Positions 45,264 through 54,668 of a stretch of DNA of 64,000 nucleotides are shown here, in pieces. The position numbers were made by a program, and so were the translations under genes. The stretch comes from Alloprevotella tannerae ATCC 51259 (GTDB taxonomy: Bacteria > Bacteroidota > Bacteroidia > Bacteroidales > Bacteroidaceae), in assembly GCF_000159995.1 (NCBI RefSeq), contig NZ_GG700643.1, positions 648,338-712,337 of the forward strand, read 5' to 3'. The notes below the pieces were generated by a model. The model was given only the letters and a program-made list of their open reading frames with translations, searched no databases and was not told the DNA's origin. Position 1 is the first letter of the stretch. Every line of letters begins with the position of its first letter.

Positions 45264-48140
45264 ATGCAAAACAAAGGATTTGTTAAAGCAATTGCTATTC
45301 TGCTAACGTTGATTTGCCTCTTCTATTTCTCTTTTTCCTTCGTAACCAATCATTACGAGAGAAAAGCTGAAGCTATGGGCCCTGTGGCCGGCAAGGCTTA
45401 CCTCGACTCGATGATGAACGAGAAGGTTTATTTGAACTGGAAGACGCTGAAAGAATGTCAGTCGTTGCAGATCGGATTGGGCTTGGACCTTAAAGGAGGT
45501 ATGAACGTCATCCTCGAGGTTTCGGTGCCTGATGTAGTGAAGAACTTGGCCGGCGACAACGCCAAAGCACCTGCTTTCCAAAAAGCAGTGGACCAAGCAC
45601 GCGAAGGTTATAAAAAAGGCGACGGAGATTTTGTTGAGCTCTTCGTAAAGGATTACGCCGAAGCCAACGGTGCGGGCAAACTTGGCGCGCTCTTCGCCGC
45701 ACGACTCAAGGAAAAGAACATTACGTTCAACTCCTCGGACGCGCAAGTGCAAAAGGCGCTCGAAGAAGAAGTAGACGCAGCCGTGGCCAACTCAAACGAA
45801 GTCGTTCGTTCTCGTATCGACCGCTTCGGTGTTGCGCAGCCTAACATCCAAATCCTTCGCGGTAAAGGTCAGATCGGTCAGATTATGGTCGAAATGCCCG
45901 GTATCAAGGAACCGGAACGTGTGCGCAAGTTGCTGCAAGGTAGTGCCAACCTCGAATTTTGGGAGACTTATACACTGGATAAGATCAACGCCGCACTACA
46001 AAGCATCAACGAAATCGGAACTGCGTCCGACTCTACACAGCAACAAAAGCAGAGCGGCAAGCCTCTCTTCCAGATGCTCAGCCAACAAAACACCAACCCG
46101 CAAGGTTGCATCGTAGGCTACGCAGCTCCCAAAGACACGGCAGCTATAGATAATATTATATATAGCGAAGCTGCGAAGAGCAAATTGCCGGCCGACCTTG
46201 TACTCCACTGGAGCGTAAAGCCGGAGATGGGGCAAGCATTTGCGCTCTACGCGCTCCGCTCTAACGGCGGACAACCTGCGCTTCAAGGCGACGTAATCGC
46301 TGATGCAAAGGACGACTTCGACCAATATCACCGTCCGATTGTCTCTATGACAATGACCAATGATGGATCGCGCGAATGGGCAAACATAACTAAGAAGAAC
46401 CTGCACCAGCCGGTAGCCATCGTGCTTGACGGTTACGTTTACAGTGCACCGGTTATTCAGAACGAGATTAACGGCGGCACGTCGCAAATCTCAGGCCACT
46501 TCACGACCGACGACACGCGCGACTTGGCCAACGTGCTCAAGAGCGGTAAAATGCCTGCACCGACCAACATCGTCCAAGAAGAAACCGTCGGTCCCTCATT
46601 AGGTTCAGCCTCCATTCAAGCCGGACTCTACTCTTGTATTGTAGCGTTCATCTTGTTGATGATTTTCATGTGCTGCTACTACGGTATCATCCCCGGTATG
46701 GTGGCCAACATCGCTTTGGTCCTCAACTTCTTCTTCACGTTCGGCGTCTTGGTTTCCTTCCAAGCAGCTTTGACGATGAGCGGTATAGCCGGTCTCGTCC
46801 TCTCCTTAGGTATGGCCGTCGACGCCAACGTATTGATCTACGAGCGTACGAAAGAAGAGTTGCGCAACGGTAAAAACATCAAGTCAGCCCTTGCTGCCGG
46901 TTACGGAAACGCTTTCTCGGCCATCTTCGACTCCAACCTCACCTCAATCATCACCGCGATTATCCTCTACAATTTCGGTACAGGTCCTATCCGCGGTTTC
47001 GCTTTGACGCTCGGTATCGGTATCTGCGCCAGCTTCTTCACAGCCGTGTGGATCTCACGTATGATTTACGAACGTCAGATGAACCACGAGCGCTGGTTAG
47101 GCCTCACTTTCTCAACCCCCTTGACGCGCAATTTCCTCACCAACGCCCATTTCCGTTTGATGAAGAACGCGCCCAAGGCCATGATCGTCTTCGGTTTGAT
47201 CGTTCTCGTCTGCATCGGCTCGCTTGCTACGCGCGGCCTGTCGAAGGGTATCGACTTTACGGGCGGTCGCAACTTCGTCATCGAGTTTGAAGACAGAGCC
47301 ATCACGCCTGAGAAAGTAGATGCAGCCGTAGAGCGTGTGATTAAAGCCAAAGACCCCAACGCTACGATTAGCGCCATCGAGGTCGTAACGGCTCAGAAAC
47401 GCGCTGTGCGCCTCACGACCAACTACATGATCGACAGCGACGCAGCAGACGCCGACGAAGTAGTAGAGAAAACCGTCTACGAAGCATTAAAGCAAGGCAA
47501 ACTCATCACTGCCGACTACAAGACATTTAAAGATCGCGAAAACCGCACCGGCGGATCGATCGTAAGTGCCCAGAAAGTAGGCCCCGCAGTAGCAGCCGAT
47601 ATGGCCAAGGGTGCGATTATCTCCGTCATCCTCTCGCTGATCGCCATCTTCGTCTACATCCTCGCCCGCTTCCGCAATGTAGCCTTCTCCATAGGCTCAG
47701 TATTGGCCCTCACAGTCGACACTTTGATCATCGTAGGTATGTATTCTATCTGCTGGGGATGGATGCCGTTCTCCCTCGAAGTGGATCAGACGTTCATCGG
47801 AGCGGTCTTGACAGCCATCGGTTACTCTATCAACGACAAAGTGGTTGTATTCGACCGCATTCGTGAAAACTTAGGACTCTATCCGAAGCGAGAAACGGAG
47901 CGCCTCTTCAACGATTCGCTCAACGAGACTTTGGCCCGCACGATTATGACCTCAGCTACGACGTTGCTCGTCCTCCTTTGCATCTTCTTCTTAGGTGGCG
48001 ACAGCATCCGCAGCTTTGCTTTCGCAATGATTCTGGGTGTAATCTTCGGCACACTGTCTTCCATCTTCCTCGCAGCGCCCATCGCTTTCCGCACATTAGG
48101 CAAGAAGCGCGTTGTTGAGGCCGCAGTAGCCAAGGCGTAA
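45264..48140 (+). CDS. secDF: SecDF fusion protein translocase subunit
   Basis: Proton-driven RND-type accessory subunit of the Sec translocon, pulling exported proteins from the periplasmic side. 958 residues, SecD and SecF fused as usual in Bacteroidota. SecD half: N-terminal membrane helix, D1 motif GLGLDLKGGMNVILEV, long periplasmic P1 region (residues ~75-440), then membrane helices with LSLGMAVDANVLIYERTKEEL. SecF half starts around residue 620 with KNAPKAMIVFGLIVLVCIGS, GIDFTGGRNFVIEF (about 661) and AIGYSINDKVVVFDRIRENL, carrying the conserved acidic residues of proton transport. A strong terminator follows. Confidence 0.96.
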   Translation: MQNKGFVKAIAILLTLICLFYFSFSFVTNHYERKAEAMGPVAGKAYLDSMMNEKVYLNWKTLKECQSLQIGLGLDLKGGMNVILEVSVPDVVKNLAGDNAKAPAFQKAVDQAREGYKKGDGDFVELFVKDYAEANGAGKLGALFAARLKEKNITFNSSDAQVQKALEEEVDAAVANSNEVVRSRIDRFGVAQPNIQILRGKGQIGQIMVEMPGIKEPERVRKLLQGSANLEFWETYTLDKINAALQSINEIGTASDSTQQQKQSGKPLFQMLSQQNTNPQGCIVGYAAPKDTAAIDNIIYSEAAKSKLPADLVLHWSVKPEMGQAFALYALRSNGGQPALQGDVIADAKDDFDQYHRPIVSMTMTNDGSREWANITKKNLHQPVAIVLDGYVYSAPVIQNEINGGTSQISGHFTTDDTRDLANVLKSGKMPAPTNIVQEETVGPSLGSASIQAGLYSCIVAFILLMIFMCCYYGIIPGMVANIALVLNFFFTFGVLVSFQAALTMSGIAGLVLSLGMAVDANVLIYERTKEELRNGKNIKSALAAGYGNAFSAIFDSNLTSIITAIILYNFGTGPIRGFALTLGIGICASFFTAVWISRMIYERQMNHERWLGLTFSTPLTRNFLTNAHFRLMKNAPKAMIVFGLIVLVCIGSLATRGLSKGIDFTGGRNFVIEFEDRAITPEKVDAAVERVIKAKDPNATISAIEVVTAQKRAVRLTTNYMIDSDAADADEVVEKTVYEALKQGKLITADYKTFKDRENRTGGSIVSAQKVGPAVAADMAKGAIISVILSLIAIFVYILARFRNVAFSIGSVLALTVDTLIIVGMYSICWGWMPFSLEVDQTFIGAVLTAIGYSINDKVVVFDRIRENLGLYPKRETERLFNDSLNETLARTIMTSATTLLVLLCIFFLGGDSIRSFAFAMILGVIFGTLSSIFLAAPIAFRTLGKKRVVEAAVAKA

Positions 48141-48195
48141 GTCCCCCTTTTCGCTCCCGCTGTTCGAGGTGCGATAAAGAAACAACCAACATATC

Positions 48196-48232
48196 ATTCG
48201 CCTGCTCTTCATTGAGCAGGCGAATTTCTTTT
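48196..48232 (+). terminator. Intrinsic terminator after secDF
   Basis: ATTCGCCTGCTC / GAGCAGGCGAAT (perfect 12 bp, six-base loop, 48196-48225) followed by TTCTTTT. Confidence 0.85.
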
Positions 48233-48400
48233 ATCCCCAAGCGAAAGTCTCTCTCGGTCGGGCATCGTGTCCCAAGCCCTCCTCGCAACGTGCGGCCTTG
48301 AATGTTTTTGTTTCAAACGATTCGTCTCTGATCATTGATAATACCTCATCAAATTCAATCCGATTTTCACATAATCCGCGCCGCCCACGCCTCCCGCCGC

Positions 48401-49489
48401 AAATAACCCCATTGGAGTTAGTCTTTTGGCAGGGCAGGGTTAAAATGTGCAGCGTTTTAACCCTGCCTAACGCGTCCCCGCATTGACAACCCCTTAGGGT
48501 TGGTCTTTCAAAAATATCCAATGATTGACATGCAACGCAAACAAACCCAATTATAATTCGCATGAGCAACGACTTATGTCGTTAGTGGCCGGGTTGCCGC
48601 TTCGCTCCTCAACCCTGCCACGGTGAAAGACCAACCCTAAGGGGTTGCACACTATGTATGCTTGCTTATCCAGGGTTAAGCCACGCTGTGCCTTAACCCC
48701 GGCCTGCCAAAAGACCAACCCTAAGGGGTTGTTGTCGCTATCTGTGGCATCGGGGTCGAATTATGCCTGCCCTGTCATTGTGTGTATGCACCTTTTATTT
48801 GACCTACTAATCAATCATATTGAATGCCTACGTCTTCCGCCTCAAATAACCCCATCGGGGTTAGTCTTTTGGCAGGGCAGGGTTAAAGCGCTCGCGTTTT
48901 AACCCTGACTAACGCGTCTCCGCATTGACAACCCCTTAGGGTTGGTCTTTCAAAAACGTCCGCGAATCGGTACGCAATGGATACCCTCCAAATAATAATG
49001 GACGAGATCAACGACTTGCGTCGTTAGTGGCCGGGTTGCCGCTACGCTCCTCAACCCTGCCACAATGAAAGAGCAACCCCTGATGGGGTTGCTCTCGTTT
49101 CTCTCGCTTCATCCGGGGTTAAGCCACGTTGTGCCTTAACCCCGGCCTGCCAAAAGACCAACCCCGATGGGGTTGTTGTCGCCATTTAACGCTTTGAGGT
49201 CGAATTATGGGCTCGCCATCATTGTAATGCTTGCGCACTCGATTTAGCCTACTAATCATTCCAATCAAAACTCACATCCTTCTACCTATAAAGCATCCCA
49301 TCTAATCTCATATCTAACCATACTAAAGGTTCAAAAACCAACACGCACCTCCTATTCTCCATCAATTCCGCCTCAAATAACCCCATCGGGGTTAGTCTTT
49401 TGGCAGGGCAGGGTTAAAGCGACAACGCTTTAACCCTGCCTAACGCGTCCCCGCATTGACAACCCCTTAGGGTTGGTCTTTCAAAAAAC
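48401..49489 (-). repeat. Composite hairpin-repeat locus 3 (inverted; alpha-beta-alpha-beta-alpha)
   Basis: Read on the minus strand from the array at 49596-49683: alpha 49375-49489, beta 49009-49177, alpha 48844-48957, beta 48567-48733, alpha 48401-48514. Module lengths (114, 169, 114, 167, 114) match the other loci. The two alpha-to-beta spacers share the GGTCGAATTATG segment with each other and with locus 1. This is the only locus inverted relative to the window, and it lies between two same-strand genes (secDF and a barrel gene). Confidence 0.85.
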
Positions 49490-49545
49490 ATCCGATGGTC
49501 GAAACGCAACGAAAAATGACAAACTAACGATGCTCAAAATCCCCT

Positions 49546-49601
49546 TTCTAACCATAAAAAATACGCGAACAAACCGATGACGGCTTATTCGCGCTGTTTG
49601 C
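49546..49601 (-). terminator. Conserved terminator-like flank of 22-bp array 3
   Basis: CCCTTTCTAACCATAAAAAA followed by CGCGAACAAACCGATGACGG and TTATTCGCG is the near-exact reverse complement of 56632-56685. The minus strand forms the hairpin GCGCGAA…TTCGCG ending in a TTTTTTATGG tract. So array, hairpin and flank were duplicated together. Confidence 0.7.
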
Positions 49602-49683
49602 GCTCACGATAAAAAGAGCTTACCCTCGTGATAAAAAAGGTTTGCGCTCACGAGAAAAAAAGTCTACCCTCACGAGCGTAAAC
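49596..49683. repeat. 22-bp repeat array 3 (four units)
   Basis: Units at 49596, 49618, 49640 and 49662, each exactly 22 bases. Cores CTCACGAT, CTCGTGAT, CTCACGAG, CTCACGAG with A-rich linkers. Adjacent to alpha of inverted locus 3. Confidence 0.8.
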
Positions 49684-50349
49684 CAAATTGGAGAGGCGTG
49701 CGATGCTTAGAATGGGCATAAAGGCGCGCAATATCAAGGCGAAATAAGTTTCCGGCAAAACTTCGAGGACAACATTTTCCGACAAACAGCGCCGCCACTC
49801 GGAGAGCGGGTAGGGGAGTAGAGCCGGTCTCGTTGCAACTTGCGGCGTGGGGCGAGTGTGGAGAGAAAAGAGGCGCGCCGCAAAACGTTTTGCATCAACC
49901 TGCCAATACGTAAAAAGGCCAAAACAACGGCTCGTTGCCCGCATTCAAGTCTTTCGTCTTCAGCAGCGCATACGAAGGAGCTGTATGAGCATTTTAGGGG
50001 AGACGCCACAAAGACTTTCCGGCTTATGGGTGAGAGGGAAGCATGCCGCGGCGGGGAAAAGGGCCTGTTGCAGCAAACTATAAGCGTGTGGCGGCAGGGA
50101 AGAAGAGAAGCACGGCGGGAGAGAGGAGTAACGCAACGGACAAAAGGAATAGCGCAACGAGAGGGAAAAATGCCACGGCGGGAAAGGGGGATGCGATAGA
50201 AAAAGGAAGGGATGCCGCAGCGGGAGAGCGGCGCGTCACGGCAGGAAAGAAGCGTACAGCGGTGGGCGAGAGCAACGCATTTACCAACGTTTTATTTCAT
50301 TTTTTAGAGAAAATGGGAGTAGGGCGGGGCACTTTTTCTTTGTTTTATT
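49684..50349. other. Non-coding region upstream of the barrel pair
   Basis: About 670 bases between array 3 and the barrel promoter. It contains the 21-bp tandem repeat at 50085-50273. Long open frames exist on both strands but they owe their openness to the 21-bp periodic repeat and show no relation to known proteins. Confidence 0.5.
50085..50273 (+). repeat. Purine-rich 21-bp tandem repeat, nine units without indels
   Basis: Nine consecutive 21-base units (starts at 50085, 50106, 50127 and so on to 50253), each of the form NNNRCNRCGGSARRGARRR, diverged in sequence but not in length. A further unit-like copy, CATGCCGCGGCGGGGAAAAG, occurs at 50042. One frame reads as heptads such as RVAAGKK, RSTAGER, DAAAGER, RVTAGKK; the opposite strand gives hydrophobic heptads such as SPAVLLF. 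Constant length with drifting sequence suggests the period itself may be maintained. Confidence 0.7.
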
Positions 50350-50357
50350 TACCTTTG
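50350..50357 (+). promoter_or_regulatory. Probable promoter -7 box of the barrel pair
   Basis: TACCTTTG matches TAnnTTTG, ~98 bases before the first barrel gene. The -33 element is not clear. Confidence 0.45.
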
Positions 50358-50454
50358 CGCGCAAACACCGGACACTCGGCGCTTCGAAAACGGAAACAGG
50401 GGCAAACAATCCCTTATATCCTATCTAAAAATCGACATAAAACCGCATAATCTT

Positions 50455-50994
50455 ATGAAACGCACACACACTTTTCAACTGAAGGCACTCACTTTTCTAC
50501 TCCTCTCGTTCTGCTTCCTGACGGCGCAGGCGCAACGAAAGGTTCACTTCGGCGCAGGCGTAAACTACACGCTGCCCATCGAACGTTATACCGCCGGCGA
50601 AACACGTTTTGGCGTTTACTTAAATGGAACTTACCGACTGGCAGATAGAATTGACGTGGGCCTAACGGCGAGCTTGGACGAGCCATCTTACGTAGTCCAC
50701 GAACCGGATGGGACTTCGCTCTGCTACGATGCGCACGCCTTGTCGTTTGTGGCAAACGCGAATTATACATTTCCGCTCAAGACGCCCAAAGTGTTGCCTT
50801 TTGTCGGAATGGGATTGGGCCTTTCCTTTGACAATATCAAAGACGGCGTATTTTCTGACGGACATAAGCTCCACCCCGTCGCAGTGCCGATGGCCGGCGT
50901 TCGATTCTTCAAACATTTAGATCTGACGGCGCGCTATTATATCACGGATAAGAAATTTGACCGCCTGACGCTCTCGCTTGGTTATACGTTTTAA
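50455..50994 (+). CDS. Small outer-membrane beta-barrel protein (first of a tandem pair)
   Basis: A 179-residue protein with a signal peptide (residues 1-26, ending TAQAQ) and alternating amphipathic strands ending in a C-terminal Phe (LTLSLGYTF), the hallmark of barrel insertion by BAM. Eight strands are plausible from turns such as GVNYTLPIE, GTYRLADRIDVGLT, NANYTFPLKTPKVLPFVGMG, GVRFFKHLDLTARYYI. It resembles the small OmpX/OMP_b-brl families of Bacteroidales. Its neighbour at 51041 is a paralogue with the same order of motifs, so a local duplication is clear. Function unknown. Confidence 0.75.
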   Translation: MKRTHTFQLKALTFLLLSFCFLTAQAQRKVHFGAGVNYTLPIERYTAGETRFGVYLNGTYRLADRIDVGLTASLDEPSYVVHEPDGTSLCYDAHALSFVANANYTFPLKTPKVLPFVGMGLGLSFDNIKDGVFSDGHKLHPVAVPMAGVRFFKHLDLTARYYITDKKFDRLTLSLGYTF

Positions 50995-51040
50995 GTGCGA
51001 CTAAAGCAGGGCCACGACATCTCCATAAGCCACATAAGCA

Positions 51041-51544
51041 ATGAAAAGAAACATCATTTTCCTCCTGTTTACGCTCTGCGTGTTGTCCTCACAAGCTCAA
51101 CGCAAATTTCGCTTTGGCTTAGGCCTAAATTATCCCATTCCTATCGAAAAGGGATGCAACGATTTGAGCTATCCCGGCATTTATCTTAATGCGAGTTACC
51201 GATTGACGGATCGTATTAACGTAGATTTAGGCTTGCATGGCGAAAAGTGTGCTTCAAATCTCGACACATCCATTGAAGAAACCTCCACATTGGCCATCGT
51301 ACCCGGAGTAAACTACCTGTTTCCTTTGAAGACGAAAAAAGTACTCCCTTACGTGGGCCTTGGTACCGGTATTTCTTTTGATAATTTTGGGAAGGGTGTC
51401 TTTGGCCATGGGATGCACCTCCATCCGGTCTTGGTGCCGAAAGTCGGCATCCAATTTTTCAAGCACTTGGATGTGACTTTCCGCTATTATATTACACATC
51501 CCGACTTCGACCGCTTGATGGTGGGCATTGGCTATACCTTTTAA
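51041..51544 (+). CDS. Small outer-membrane beta-barrel protein (second of a tandem pair)
   Basis: A 167-residue paralogue of the preceding gene. Signal peptide MKRNIIFLLFTLCVLSSQAQ, then matching strands: FGLGLNYPIPIEKG, ASYRLTDRINVDLGL, GVNYLFPLKTKKVLPYVGLG, GIQFFKHLDVTFRYYI, and the C-terminal VGIGYTF. It differs mainly in the second extracellular-loop region (HGEKCASNLDTSIEE), where it also gains a cysteine. It is 46 bases after the first gene and likely on the same transcript. Loop divergence with conserved strands is typical of surface-exposed barrel pairs; ligand or role unknown. Confidence 0.75.
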   Translation: MKRNIIFLLFTLCVLSSQAQRKFRFGLGLNYPIPIEKGCNDLSYPGIYLNASYRLTDRINVDLGLHGEKCASNLDTSIEETSTLAIVPGVNYLFPLKTKKVLPYVGLGTGISFDNFGKGVFGHGMHLHPVLVPKVGIQFFKHLDVTFRYYITHPDFDRLMVGIGYTF

Positions 51545-51567
51545 GTGCGGCTATTTGCGGAGCAAAC

Positions 51568-51599
51568 TTTGGGCAAAAGCAGAAAAATGCCTACTTTTG
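51568..51599 (+). promoter_or_regulatory. gltX promoter (-33 TTTG, -7 TACTTTTG)
   Basis: TTTG at 51568-51571 and TACTTTTG at 51592-51599, 20-base spacer, ~145 bases before gltX. Confidence 0.55.
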
Positions 51600-51744
51600 C
51601 GTGATTATTTCACGAGTCGTCGCGACTTGTGCGGGCCGATCTTTGTCGGCCTTGTGCACAAACAGGCCCACATCGTTGCGCCTTCAACCCTTGGGGTTGC
51701 TTTCTTGCGCGCGTCTCTACCCATTTTAGAATAAAACCTGCAGT

Positions 51745-53262
51745 ATGTCAGCACGAGAAGTACGCGTACGCTTTGCTCCCAGTCCCACAGGGCCGCTTCA
51801 TATCGGCGGAGTGCGCACGGCGCTCTACAATTTCCTATTTGCTCGCCAGCATGGCGGGAAACTCGTTTTTCGTATCGAAGACACGGACTCCAATCGCTTT
51901 GTTCCGGGGGCCGAAGACTATATCTTGGAGAGCTTCAAATGGCTCGGCATCAACTTTGATGAAGGGGTAAGTTTCGGCGGTCAATATGGACCGTACCGCC
52001 AAAGCGAACGACGCGAAATCTATCGCCGCTACGTCGATCAATTGCTCGAGGAAGGCAAGGCTTATTACGCCTTTGATACGCCCGAAGAGCTGGAAGCGAA
52101 GCGCGGGGAGATACGGAATTTTCAGTATGACGCTTCTACGCGTATGCAAATGCGCAATTCGCTCTCGCTTCCTGCGGACGAAACGGCGCGCCTCTTGCAG
52201 GAGGGCGTTAATTATGTAGTGCGCTTCAAGATTGAACCGGGCGAAGATGTTCACGTCAACGACATTATCCGTGGCGATGTGGTCATCAATTCTTCGATTC
52301 TGGACGATAAGGTGCTCTATAAAAACGCTGACGGCTTGCCTACTTATCATTTGGCCAATATTGTCGATGATCATCTGATGGAAATCAGTCACGTGATCCG
52401 CGGCGAAGAGTGGTTGCCCTCCGCGCCCTTGCACGTCTTGCTTTATCGTGCGCTCGGCTGGGAGGAAACGATGCCGCGCTTCGCGCATCTCCCGCTGCTC
52501 TTAAAGCCGGATGGGAAAGGGAAACTTTCGAAAAGGGACGGCGACCGTCTGGGCTTCCCCGTCTTCCCGCTGGAATGGACAGACCCAAAAACGGGCGAGA
52601 CCTCGTCGGGCTATCGCGAGAGCGGCTACTTGCCGGAGGCGGTGGTGAATTTCTTGGCCTTGCTCGGCTGGAATCCGGGCAACGACGAGGAGCTGCTGAG
52701 TATGGACGACCTTGTTCGACTTTTCGACTTGACGAAATGTTCTAAAGCCGGCGCGAAGTTTGATTACGTCAAAGGGCAATGGTTTAACCACGAATATATC
52801 CTAAACAGCGACGACGAAAAACTGGCGCCGACCTTCGCCGACATCTTGCGCGACAACGGCATCGAGGCGCCAATGGAAAGCGTCGTCCGCGTGGTCGGGC
52901 TGATGAAAGGACGCGTCAATTTCGTCAAAGAATTGTGGCCGCTGTGTAGTTTCTTTTTCGTCGCGCCCACAACTTACGACGAAAAGACCGCCAAAAAGCG
53001 TTGGAAGGACTTCAGTGCACGACAAATGAGCGAACTTGCCGCGTTGTTGGAGGCGCTTTCCGACTTCTCGATGGCTGCACAAGAAGAGGCCGTCAACGCT
53101 TGGCTGGCCGAAAACGACTATAAAATGGGAGACGTGATGAATGCGTGGCGACTAACGCTCGTCGGCGAGGGAAAAGGTCCTCACATGTATGAGATTTCGT
53201 CCTTCCTCGGACAAGCTGAGACGCTCAAACGTATGCGCCGCGCCATCGAAATACTGGGTTAA
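51745..53262 (+). CDS. gltX: Glutamyl-tRNA synthetase
   Basis: Charges tRNA-Glu (and tRNA-Gln in organisms using the amidotransferase route). 505 residues. Class I motifs: [21 protein letters not shown] (HIGH equivalent HIGG, residues ~8-28), the glutamate-binding [11 protein letters not shown], and the KMSKS loop [11 protein letters not shown] (about residue 258). The C-terminal anticodon-binding helical domain follows ([22 protein letters not shown]…). Discriminating versus non-discriminating type cannot be read reliably. The waaA start lies 112 bases downstream on the same strand. Confidence 0.95.
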   Translation: MSAREVRVRFAPSPTGPLHIGGVRTALYNFLFARQHGGKLVFRIEDTDSNRFVPGAEDYILESFKWLGINFDEGVSFGGQYGPYRQSERREIYRRYVDQLLEEGKAYYAFDTPEELEAKRGEIRNFQYDASTRMQMRNSLSLPADETARLLQEGVNYVVRFKIEPGEDVHVNDIIRGDVVINSSILDDKVLYKNADGLPTYHLANIVDDHLMEISHVIRGEEWLPSAPLHVLLYRALGWEETMPRFAHLPLLLKPDGKGKLSKRDGDRLGFPVFPLEWTDPKTGETSSGYRESGYLPEAVVNFLALLGWNPGNDEELLSMDDLVRLFDLTKCSKAGAKFDYVKGQWFNHEYILNSDDEKLAPTFADILRDNGIEAPMESVVRVVGLMKGRVNFVKELWPLCSFFFVAPTTYDEKTAKKRWKDFSARQMSELAALLEALSDFSMAAQEEAVNAWLAENDYKMGDVMNAWRLTLVGEGKGPHMYEISSFLGQAETLKRMRRAIEILG

Positions 53263-53374
53263 AGCCCGCCGCCGGCGCTCTAAAGATCGCTGCCAGCGTC
53301 CTGCGGCTTTCTTTCGCGACCGCAGCGGGCGCCGGATGCGCCGGAAACCTCAAAATTGTCAGCCGACAAATAAA

Positions 53375-54604
53375 ATGTACTCACTCGCCATCTATTTTTA
53401 TATGCTTTGCGTCAATATTGCCGCGCTTTGCGGCAATAAAAAGGCGCAGCAGATGATGCGTGGCCATCGCAACACCTGGCGTATCTTGCGCGAGCAGATA
53501 AATGGCGCGCACTACGTTTGGTTTCACGCCGCCTCGCTCGGCGAATTTGAGCAGGGGCGTCCGCTAATGGAGCGCCTGCGTCGAGAACAGCCCAACAGGA
53601 AGATTCTTCTCACCTTCTTTTCCCCATCCGGCTACGAGGTAAGAAAGGATTACGCCGGCGCTGATGTGATTTGTTACCTTCCGTTCGACACGCCGTTCAA
53701 CGCCCGCAAGTTTATACGCCTCGCCCGTCCGGAAAGCGCCTTCTTCATCAAGTATGAATTTTGGCGCAACTATATTGACGCCCTCTCTCGGCGTAATATT
53801 CCGGTCTTTAGTGTTTCAAGTATTTTTCGCCCGAAGCAGATTTTTTTCCGCGGCTATGGATTTAGCTACCGAAGAGTGCTGAAACGCTTTACCCACCTTT
53901 TTGTACAAGACTCCAAGTCTGAGCAACTGCTGAAGACGATTGGCGTTCATCGCGTCAGCGTTGTCGGCGACACGCGTTTTGCCCGCGTTGTCGACATTAT
54001 GCACGAAGCCAAATCGCTTCCGATTGCTGAAGCCTTTGCCCGCGGTCGGAAAGTAATTGTCGCCGGCAGTACGTGGGCTCCCGATGAAGCGTTGCTGATC
54101 AACTATTTCAACGCGCACCCCGACACGTTCTTGATTTTAGCGCCCCATGTCGTGAATGAGGCCCATTTGCAAGAGATTGAAGCCCGCCTTCAGCGCCCCT
54201 CCCTGCGCTACACACAAACTACGGCCGAAGCCGCTCCCACGGCCGACTGCCTGATTATTGATTGCTATCGCCTGCTGGCTTCCATTTATCGCTATGCCGC
54301 CGTAGCTTACGTTGGCGGGGGCTTTGGTGTGGGGATTCACAACGTACCGGAGGCCGCCGTGTATGGACTTCCCGTCCTCATTGGGCCGAATAATGGAAAA
54401 TTCAGAGAGGCGCGCGAACTCCTTGCTGCGGGCGGTTGTCGCGAAGTGCGCACGCAGACCGACGTAGATCGCACGCTCGACGAACTCCTGCACGACGACA
54501 AGGCGCGGCGTAAGGCCGGCGAGATCTCCGGCGCCTATATTCGCGAAAACGCCGGCGCTGCCGACAAAGTATATCAAGCAGCACTCTTGCCCGAGTCGCA
54601 TTAA
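53375..54604 (+). CDS. waaA: 3-deoxy-D-manno-octulosonic acid (Kdo) transferase
   Basis: Inner-membrane glycosyltransferase that adds Kdo from CMP-Kdo to lipid A precursor. 409 residues from ATG 53375 (MYSLAIYFYMLCVNIAALCG), which gives the expected N-terminal membrane anchor; an open extension upstream overlaps gltX and is discarded. Kdo-transferase motifs: VWFHAASLGEFEQGRPL, ILLTFFSPSGYEVRKDY, the acceptor-site ESAFFIKYEFWRNY, and C-terminal GT-B nucleotide-binding parts VIVAGSTWAPDEALL, YVGGGFGVGIHNVPEAAVYGLPV and IGPNNGKFREA. The organism therefore makes Kdo-containing lipopolysaccharide. Confidence 0.93.
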   Translation: MYSLAIYFYMLCVNIAALCGNKKAQQMMRGHRNTWRILREQINGAHYVWFHAASLGEFEQGRPLMERLRREQPNRKILLTFFSPSGYEVRKDYAGADVICYLPFDTPFNARKFIRLARPESAFFIKYEFWRNYIDALSRRNIPVFSVSSIFRPKQIFFRGYGFSYRRVLKRFTHLFVQDSKSEQLLKTIGVHRVSVVGDTRFARVVDIMHEAKSLPIAEAFARGRKVIVAGSTWAPDEALLINYFNAHPDTFLILAPHVVNEAHLQEIEARLQRPSLRYTQTTAEAAPTADCLIIDCYRLLASIYRYAAVAYVGGGFGVGIHNVPEAAVYGLPVLIGPNNGKFREARELLAAGGCREVRTQTDVDRTLDELLHDDKARRKAGEISGAYIRENAGAADKVYQAALLPESH

Positions 54605-54668
54605 GTTCCGCCCGATACCGATTTCAGTTGCCCGAGTCGCATCGGCGCACGATTATATATTGTATCCC

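Noticed and set aside
50043-50450. 135-codon frame rich in A/G/K/R heptads
   Set aside because: Its openness follows from the 21-bp repeat; the second half has no repeat or known domain, and the barrel promoter lies inside it.
53189-53374. N-terminal extension of waaA overlapping gltX
   Set aside because: The extension is Arg/Lys/Ser-rich without family similarity; ATG 53375 gives the expected membrane anchor.
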